From: CAYTSW01 sp964440605
GTDB lineage: Bacteria; Planctomycetota; Phycisphaerae; Phycisphaerales; UBA1924
DNA: 10,247 nucleotides
Assembly (NCBI GenBank): GCA_964440605.1
Contig: CAYTSW010000103.1
Span: forward strand, 1-10,247
Direction: 5' to 3'
The first letter of the stretch is position 1; each line of letters begins with the position of its first letter. Shown here piece after piece: positions 6,073 to 10,247 of the stretch. Under the pieces are notes generated by a model, which searched no databases, had not been told where the DNA came from, and worked only from the letters and a program-made list of their open reading frames with translations. A program made the position numbers and the translations under genes.

Positions 6073-6683
6073 TGGAGCCGGTGGTCGTCGTCGCGACGGG
6101 CGTCGCCAACACCGCGTCGGTGTCAGCGGCCATCCGCCGCTGCGGGTTCGAGTGTGTCTTCTCGGATGACCCGGATCGCGTGCGCCGCGCCGCGCGTGTG
6201 GTGCTGCCGGGCGTCGGGTCGTTCGAAGCCGGGATGCAGCGCCTGTCCGAGCGCGGGCTCGTCGGCGTGCTCCGGGATCGCGCGATCGAGGGGCGTCCGT
6301 TACTGGCGATCTGCCTCGGTCTGCAACTGCTGTGCAGCACTTCGGAAGAGTCGCCGGGCGTCGACGGTTTGGGCGTGATCGACGCCCCGGTGCGCCGGCT
6401 GCCGCCCGGTGTGCTCGTTCCGCACTTCGGTTGGAATCTCGTGGACGCGTCGCGATCCCCGGCGTTGACGAGCGGCTACGCCTACTTCGCGAACTCATAC
6501 TGCCTCGCTGCGCCGCCCGACGGCTGGGCGGCCGCGACAACGACGCACGGCGTGGAGTTCGTCGCGGCGCTCGAACGCGGGCCCGTGCTCGCGTGCCAGT
6601 TCCACCCCGAGTTGTCAGGGGCATACGGCAGCGCGTTGATCGGGCGCTGGCTCGCGCGCCAGCAGGAGGGTGTGGCGTGCTGA
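6072..6683 (+). CDS. hisH: Imidazole glycerol phosphate synthase, glutaminase subunit
   Basis: Class I glutamine amidotransferase that makes ammonia from glutamine and passes it to HisF. 203 residues, normal length. Motifs: LPGVGSFEAGM (45-55, oxyanion strand), nucleophile Cys81 in AICLGLQLL, the HisH-specific PHFGWN (117-122), and His178/Glu180 in CQFHPELSG. An Ala replaces the Gly commonly found two residues before the nucleophile (AICLG against GICLG); the triad itself is complete. AAGGGGG at 6058-6064 lies seven bases before the ATG. The adjacent hisF gene overlaps it, matching the fixed subunit ratio of the HisF-HisH complex. Confidence 0.96.
   Translation: MEPVVVVATGVANTASVSAAIRRCGFECVFSDDPDRVRRAARVVLPGVGSFEAGMQRLSERGLVGVLRDRAIEGRPLLAICLGLQLLCSTSEESPGVDGLGVIDAPVRRLPPGVLVPHFGWNLVDASRSPALTSGYAYFANSYCLAAPPDGWAAATTTHGVEFVAALERGPVLACQFHPELSGAYGSALIGRWLARQQEGVAC
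6664..6670 (+). promoter_or_regulatory. Ribosome binding site that fixes the GTG start of hisF
   Basis: AGGAGGG sits six bases before GTG at 6677, an almost perfect Shine-Dalgarno inside the end of hisH. The frame of hisF stays open far upstream (to at least 6332), so this site, together with the family N-terminus beginning at the same codon, decides the start. Confidence 0.85.
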
Positions 6684-7435
6684 CCAAGCGAATCATCCCG
6701 TGCCTCGACATCCGCGACGGGCGCGTCGTTAAGGGCGTGCGCTTCTCGGGTCTGCGCGACGCGGGCGATCCCGTCGAGCAGGCCACGCGGTACGAACGAC
6801 AGGGCGCCGACGAGCTCGTGATCCTCGACGTGTCGGCGACGCCCGCGGGGCGTTCGACCGCCCTCGAAGTCGTTGCCGCCGTGCGCGACGTGCTCGCGAT
6901 CCCGTTGACGGTGGGCGGCGGCGTGCGCGCGATCGAGGACGCCGAGCGTCTGCTCGCCGCGGGCGCGGACAAGGTCGCGGTCAACACCGCGGCCGTCGAG
7001 CGGCCCGACCTGCTGAGTGCGATCGCCCGCCGCACCGGCTCGCAGTGCGCCGTGCTGGCGATCGACGCGGCGCGACGCGAGCCGGGCGATGGCTGGGAGG
7101 TTGTCACGCATTCGGGAACCCGCCGGACCGGCCTCGACGCCATCGAGTGGGCCGAGCGTGCCGAACAGCTCGGCGTAGGCGAGATTCTGCTCACGAGTTG
7201 GGATCGCGACGGCACGGGCGATGGCTACGACATCGATCTCCTGCGCTGCATGTCGCGCCGCGTGCACGTGCCCATCATCGCCTCGGGCGGAGCATCGCAG
7301 GCGGATCACATGGTCGCGGCGTTCACGGCCGGCGCCGACGCGGTGCTCGCGGCGTCCATCTTCCATGATGCCGTCTTCACCGTCGGTGACATCAAGTCGC
7401 TGCTCGCGGATCAGAATGTGGGGGTGCGCCAGTGA
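6677..7435 (+). CDS. hisF: Imidazole glycerol phosphate synthase, cyclase subunit
   Basis: Cyclises PRFAR with ammonia from HisH to imidazole-glycerol phosphate, releasing AICAR. 252 residues of (beta/alpha)8 barrel, the usual size. Starting at GTG, the product reads (M)LTKRIIPCLDIRDGRVVKG, the canonical HisF N-terminus. Catalytic Asp11 (CLD) and Asp130 (LAID) are both present at the standard numbering. The second-half motif LLTSWDRDGTGDGYD (Asp178) and the phosphate-binding VGGGVRA and IASGGA loops are also intact. GTG overlaps the hisH stop by seven bases, the longest overlap in the operon. Its own stop overlaps the GTG of the next ORF (GTGA). Confidence 0.97.
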   Translation: MLTKRIIPCLDIRDGRVVKGVRFSGLRDAGDPVEQATRYERQGADELVILDVSATPAGRSTALEVVAAVRDVLAIPLTVGGGVRAIEDAERLLAAGADKVAVNTAAVERPDLLSAIARRTGSQCAVLAIDAARREPGDGWEVVTHSGTRRTGLDAIEWAERAEQLGVGEILLTSWDRDGTGDGYDIDLLRCMSRRVHVPIIASGGASQADHMVAAFTAGADAVLAASIFHDAVFTVGDIKSLLADQNVGVRQ

Positions 7436-8718
7436 TCGTGCCATCGATAGATCTCAGGGGCGGCGACGCCGTGCAGCTCGTCGGTGGCGTGGAGCACGCG
7501 CTCGATGCGGGCGACCCGCGTCCCATCGCGGACCGCTTCGGCCTCGTCGGCGAAGTCGCGGTGATCGATCTCGACGCGGCGCTCGGGACCGGCTCGAACT
7601 TGGAGGTGATCCGCGAGCTGATTCTCCGCGCGCCCTGCCGCGTCGGCGGCGGGATCCGCGACGTCCAGACCGCGGTGCGATACCTCGACGCAGGCGCGCG
7701 CCGGGTCATCCTGGGCACCGCGGCCCGACCGGACATCCTCCGCGACCTTCCTCGTGAGAGGGTCATCGCGGCGCTGGACGCCCGTGATGGCGAGGTCGTG
7801 ACCGAGGGCTGGACGCGAGCGACCGGCGCATCCGTCGAGGATCGCATCGAGGAGCTGCGCGAGTACGTCGGCGGCTTCCTTGTCACGTTCGTCGAACGCG
7901 AGGGCCGCATGGGAGGCCTGCCGCGCGAACGCGTCGAGCAACTCGCCGCGCTCGCCCATCCCGCGCGGTTGACCGTCGCGGGCGGCGTGCGCACGCCGGA
8001 GGATGTCGCCATCGCCGACCGCCTCGGCGCGGACGCGCAGGTGGGCATGGCGCTCTACACCGGAGCCTTCGACCTCGCGCAGGGCCTGGTCGCACCGCTC
8101 AGGTCGGATCGAGAGGACGGGCTCTGGCCAACGCTCGTGACCGACCCGAGCGGACGCGTGCTCGGGCTCGCCTACTCCAATCTCGCATCGGTCCGCGCAG
8201 CGCTTGAAGAACGCCGGGGTGTCTACTGGTCTCGGTCGCGCAACGGCCTCTGGAAAAAGGGCGACACAAGCGGCGACACGCAGGAACTGCTCGGCATCTC
8301 CGTGGACTGCGACCGTGACACGCTGCGATTCGTCGTGCGCCAGAGCGGGCAGGGATTCTGCCACCTCGGAACGCAGACGTGCTTTGGCGATCTCTCTGGC
8401 CTCGCCCGGCTCGACGCGACGATCGCCCGACGCCTGATCGATGCGCCGGAGGGGTCGTACACCGACCGCCTGCGCCGGGACGGACCCCTGCTCGCCAGCA
8501 AACTCGTTGAAGAGTCGCGGGAGTTGTCCGAGGCGTCGAGCGCGGGCCATGCGGCCGAAGAAGCAGCGGATCTCCTTTTTTTCGCGATGGTCGCGGCGCA
8601 CACGAAAGGTGCTTCGCTGGAGGACATCGAGCGGGTCCTGGACCAGCGAGCGCTGAAACTGACGAGACGACCGGGCGACGCCAAGTCGAGCGTCGCCGTG
8701 GAGGACGCAGGATTATGA
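7432..8718 (+). CDS. hisAIE: Trifunctional HisA-HisI-HisE fusion (steps 2, 3 and 4 of histidine synthesis)
   Basis: 428 residues with three domains in one frame. Residues 1-225: HisA, the ProFAR isomerase barrel, with Asp7 in IVPSIDLRGG, VGGGIRD (71-77), Asp116 in ALDARDG and VAGGVRTPED (182-191). Residues about 229-320: HisI, phosphoribosyl-AMP cyclohydrolase, with WSRSR (266-270), LWKKGDTSGDTQ, the metal-site VDCDRD (291-296) and zinc-type cysteines Cys293, Cys310 and Cys317. Residues about 340-415: HisE, phosphoribosyl-ATP pyrophosphohydrolase, with SYTDRL, KLVEESRE (357-364) and EEAADLLFF (376-384). The three activities are consecutive: HisE, then HisI, then HisA. Bifunctional HisIE is common; HisA joined in front of it is unusual to my knowledge. 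In the HisA half, the loop usually reading D-x-x-x-D-G is TFVEREG (152-158), with Glu157 where bacterial HisA has the catalytic Asp. GTG start, seven bases after GGGGG; overlaps hisF by four bases. Symbol is descriptive. Confidence 0.95.
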   Translation: MIVPSIDLRGGDAVQLVGGVEHALDAGDPRPIADRFGLVGEVAVIDLDAALGTGSNLEVIRELILRAPCRVGGGIRDVQTAVRYLDAGARRVILGTAARPDILRDLPRERVIAALDARDGEVVTEGWTRATGASVEDRIEELREYVGGFLVTFVEREGRMGGLPRERVEQLAALAHPARLTVAGGVRTPEDVAIADRLGADAQVGMALYTGAFDLAQGLVAPLRSDREDGLWPTLVTDPSGRVLGLAYSNLASVRAALEERRGVYWSRSRNGLWKKGDTSGDTQELLGISVDCDRDTLRFVVRQSGQGFCHLGTQTCFGDLSGLARLDATIARRLIDAPEGSYTDRLRRDGPLLASKLVEESRELSEASSAGHAAEEAADLLFFAMVAAHTKGASLEDIERVLDQRALKLTRRPGDAKSSVAVEDAGL

Positions 8719-9992
8719 CGAACCGAAGAGAGGCTTTGCTCAAGCGTGTCGCGTTCGGCGATCTTTCCAGGTCGTTGCGGCCGCCGGTTGATGCGGACAC
8801 GCTCGCGCAAGCCGCGGCGATCGTGGACGCCGTGCGCACGGGTGGCTCACGCGCCGTCAGGAAATATGCGGAGCGTTTCTGTGAGCGATCGTCGACCGAG
8901 CCGCTGGTGCTCGGCCCCGAAGAGATGCGATCGGCACGCGCCGGGCTGAGCGAAGCCAATCGCGCGGTGCTCGAACGGTCAGCGGATCGCATCGAGGCGT
9001 TCGCTCGCGCCCAGCGCGAAGCGATTCGCCCGATCGACGTCGCCATACCCGGCGGACGCGCGGGCCACACGGTCGAGACCGTGGCAGCGGCGGGGTGTTA
9101 CGCGCCGGCCGGGCGCTACCCGCTGCCTTCTTCGGTGTTGATGACCGCGATCACGGCTCGGGTCGCCGGCTGCGAGCGCGTGGTGGTGGCGTCGCCGGGC
9201 GCCCATCCCGTCGCTGTCGCCGCAGCGGGCGTCGCGGGGGCCGACGCGTTTCTCGCCGTGGGCGGCGCCCACGCGATCGCGGCGCTCGCCTACGGGTGCG
9301 ACGAGCTCGCGCCGGTCGACGTCATCGTCGGGCCGGGCAACCGGTGGGTGACCGCGGCGAAGCAGCTCGTCAGCGGCGTGACGGGCATCGACATGCTCGC
9401 CGGGCCGTCCGAACTGCTGGTCATCGCCGACGACACCGCGGACCCGGATTTGATCGCGGCCGACCTGCTCGCGCAGGCCGAGCACGACGACGACGCGGTA
9501 CCGATGCTTGTGACGACCGAGTCATCCACAGCCTCCGCGGTGGAAGAAGCCATCGCGACCCGCCTCAAAGCGCTCCCCACGGCGGCGACGGCTGAGCGAG
9601 CGCTGGCCAACGGCTTCGTCTGCGTCGTCGCGTCAGTGGATCACGCTCGCGAGGCGGCGGACACGATCGCCGCCGAGCACGTGACCGTCATGACCCGCGA
9701 TGCGCAGGCGTTCGCGGACTCCATCAGGAACGCGGGCGCGCTCTTCATCGGGCAGGCCACCGCGGAGGTGCTCGGCGACTACGGCGCCGGACCCAATCAC
9801 ACGCTGCCCACCGGCGGGACGGCCCGCTTCCGCGCGGGGCTCTCGGTGTCGCACTTCCTCCGTCTGCGGACGTGGATGCGCATCGACGATGCGGACGCCG
9901 CCCGGGCCCTCTTTGCCGACGCCCACTCCCTTGCCGGCATGGAGGGGTTGGCGGCGCACCAGGCGTCCGCAGCAGCCAGGCGCGTACGCTGA
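8715..9992 (+). CDS. hisD: Histidinol dehydrogenase
   Basis: Oxidises histidinol to histidine in two NAD-dependent steps, the last reactions of the pathway. 425 residues, normal length. Motifs: VGPGNRWVTAAKQLV (205-219), IDMLAGPSE (225-233), catalytic Glu321-His322 in AEHVTV, GAGPNHTLPTGGTARF (357-372, with His362), and zinc ligands matching E. coli Q259, H262, D360 and H419 at Gln254, His257, Asp355 and His415. In many operons hisD follows hisG directly; here it is last. ATG overlaps the preceding stop (ATGA), with GGAGG at 8700-8704 ten bases upstream. No clear terminator follows. Confidence 0.97.
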   Translation: MTNRREALLKRVAFGDLSRSLRPPVDADTLAQAAAIVDAVRTGGSRAVRKYAERFCERSSTEPLVLGPEEMRSARAGLSEANRAVLERSADRIEAFARAQREAIRPIDVAIPGGRAGHTVETVAAAGCYAPAGRYPLPSSVLMTAITARVAGCERVVVASPGAHPVAVAAAGVAGADAFLAVGGAHAIAALAYGCDELAPVDVIVGPGNRWVTAAKQLVSGVTGIDMLAGPSELLVIADDTADPDLIAADLLAQAEHDDDAVPMLVTTESSTASAVEEAIATRLKALPTAATAERALANGFVCVVASVDHAREAADTIAAEHVTVMTRDAQAFADSIRNAGALFIGQATAEVLGDYGAGPNHTLPTGGTARFRAGLSVSHFLRLRTWMRIDDADAARALFADAHSLAGMEGLAAHQASAAARRVR

Positions 9993-10006
9993 GCCGGCGA
10001 TCCGGC
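9993..10006 (+). terminator. Small GC hairpin directly after hisD (weak)
   Basis: GCCGG (9993-9997) and CCGGC (10002-10006) with the loop CGAT form a five-base-pair stem starting at the first base after the hisD stop. An eight-base palindrome GAGCGCTC follows at 10008-10015. There is no T-run, so intrinsic termination is doubtful. It may mark the mRNA 3' end or be chance in GC-rich DNA. Confidence 0.2.
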
Positions 10007-10073
10007 CGAGCGCTCAGTGCCGCGTCGGATTCCCTCGTTCTGCTCAGATTTCGTGCGAGTCGCTTGCTGTGGG

Positions 10074-10102
10074 TTGCCAAAAGCTCGCGCATCGGCGATA
10101 CT
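10074..10102 (+). promoter_or_regulatory. Promoter-like sequence downstream of the his operon
   Basis: TTGCCA at 10074-10079 (5 of 6 to the -35 consensus) and GATACT at 10097-10102 (4 of 6 to the -10) are separated by 17 bases, the optimal spacing. A start near 10109 would transcribe rightward out of the window. No convincing gene start follows before the edge; an ATG at 10227 and a GTG-opened frame at 10121 are possible but unsupported. Confidence 0.4.
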
Positions 10103-10110
10103 CCTAAGAC

Positions 10111-10169
10111 GTACTGGGCGGTGGTCGGCTCGCACGCCGGCGGCTTCGCCAGTACGCACCGCGGCGTGC
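10111..10169 (+). repeat. Two overlapping, mutually exclusive inverted repeats after the promoter-like sequence
   Basis: GTACTGGGCG (10111-10120) can pair with CGCCAGTAC (10147-10155): nine pairs with one bulged G. GCACGCCG (10132-10139) can pair perfectly with CGGCGTGC (10162-10169). The arms interlock, so both hairpins can only coexist as a pseudoknot. They lie just after the predicted transcription start near 10109. They could be a structured 5' leader or an operator region; I recognise no known riboswitch consensus. Confidence 0.35.
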
Positions 10170-10247
10170 TCCCGATCGGCACGCGTGACATCCAAGAGGG
10201 CAGGCGGGCGTGGCACGCGCCGGCCGATGAGAGAGAAGATCGTGGAG

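Noticed and set aside
6332..6676. Extension of hisF upstream into hisH
   Set aside because: HisF homology starts exactly at the GTG at 6677, which has a near-perfect Shine-Dalgarno; the upstream frame is a shadow of hisH.
5578..7215. Long minus-strand frame opposite hisB, hisH and hisF
   Set aside because: It is antisense to three clear his genes, Arg/Ser/Ala-rich, and shows no recognisable motif; such shadows are usual in GC-rich DNA.
7411..8601. Long minus-strand frame opposite hisA-hisI-hisE
   Set aside because: Mirror of a strongly supported coding frame, with no family motif.
9797..10216. Minus-strand frame overlapping the end of hisD and the 3' intergenic region
   Set aside because: More than half of it is antisense to the conserved hisD C-terminus, and the rest has no recognisable motif.
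10227..10247. ATG starting a possible next gene (MREKIVE to the window edge)
   Set aside because: Only seven codons are visible and there is no ribosome binding site; a GTG-opened frame at 10121 is equally possible, so neither can be called.

Overview
The window is GC-rich (roughly two thirds G+C) bacterial chromosomal DNA, densely coding, with no insertion sequence, phage gene, CRISPR array, tRNA or rRNA that I can see. The gene mix (a complete his operon with unusual fusions, a secreted esterase joined to a transglutaminase-like domain, and the start of an exported protein resembling a tricorn/PD40 propeller protease) would fit a Planctomycetota-type (e.g. Phycisphaerae) or another deep-branching high-GC Gram-negative bacterium. 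That placement is inference from gene content, not a sequence match.

Layout. Positions 1-115 (minus strand) hold the first 37 codons of an exported protein. Positions 278-2494 (minus) encode a secreted 738-residue protein with an N-terminal transglutaminase-like domain and a C-terminal serine esterase domain. The divergent intergenic region 2495-2867 is the regulatory centre of the window: a sigma-70-like promoter (2653-2680), a 21-codon histidine-rich leader ORF beginning exactly where transcription should start (2687-2752), and a GC-rich hairpin followed by a T-run (2786-2818). Its 5' arm can instead pair with the end of the leader ORF. This is the arrangement expected for ribosome-mediated transcription attenuation by histidine supply.

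Positions 2868-9992 (plus) are the his operon in seven ORFs, each overlapping the next by 1 to 7 bases: hisG, hisC-HAD, hisB, hisH, hisF, hisA-hisI-hisE, hisD. Together they account for all ten reactions from PRPP and ATP to histidine, if the HAD domain fused to HisC is the histidinol-phosphate phosphatase. The two fusions each join consecutive steps: HisE, HisI and HisA (steps 2-4) and HisC with the putative phosphatase (steps 7-8). HisG is the long form with its own C-terminal regulatory domain, so no HisZ is needed.

Positions 9993-10247 hold no gene I can defend. They contain a promoter-like sequence and two mutually exclusive inverted repeats, perhaps the 5' region of a gene beyond the window edge.
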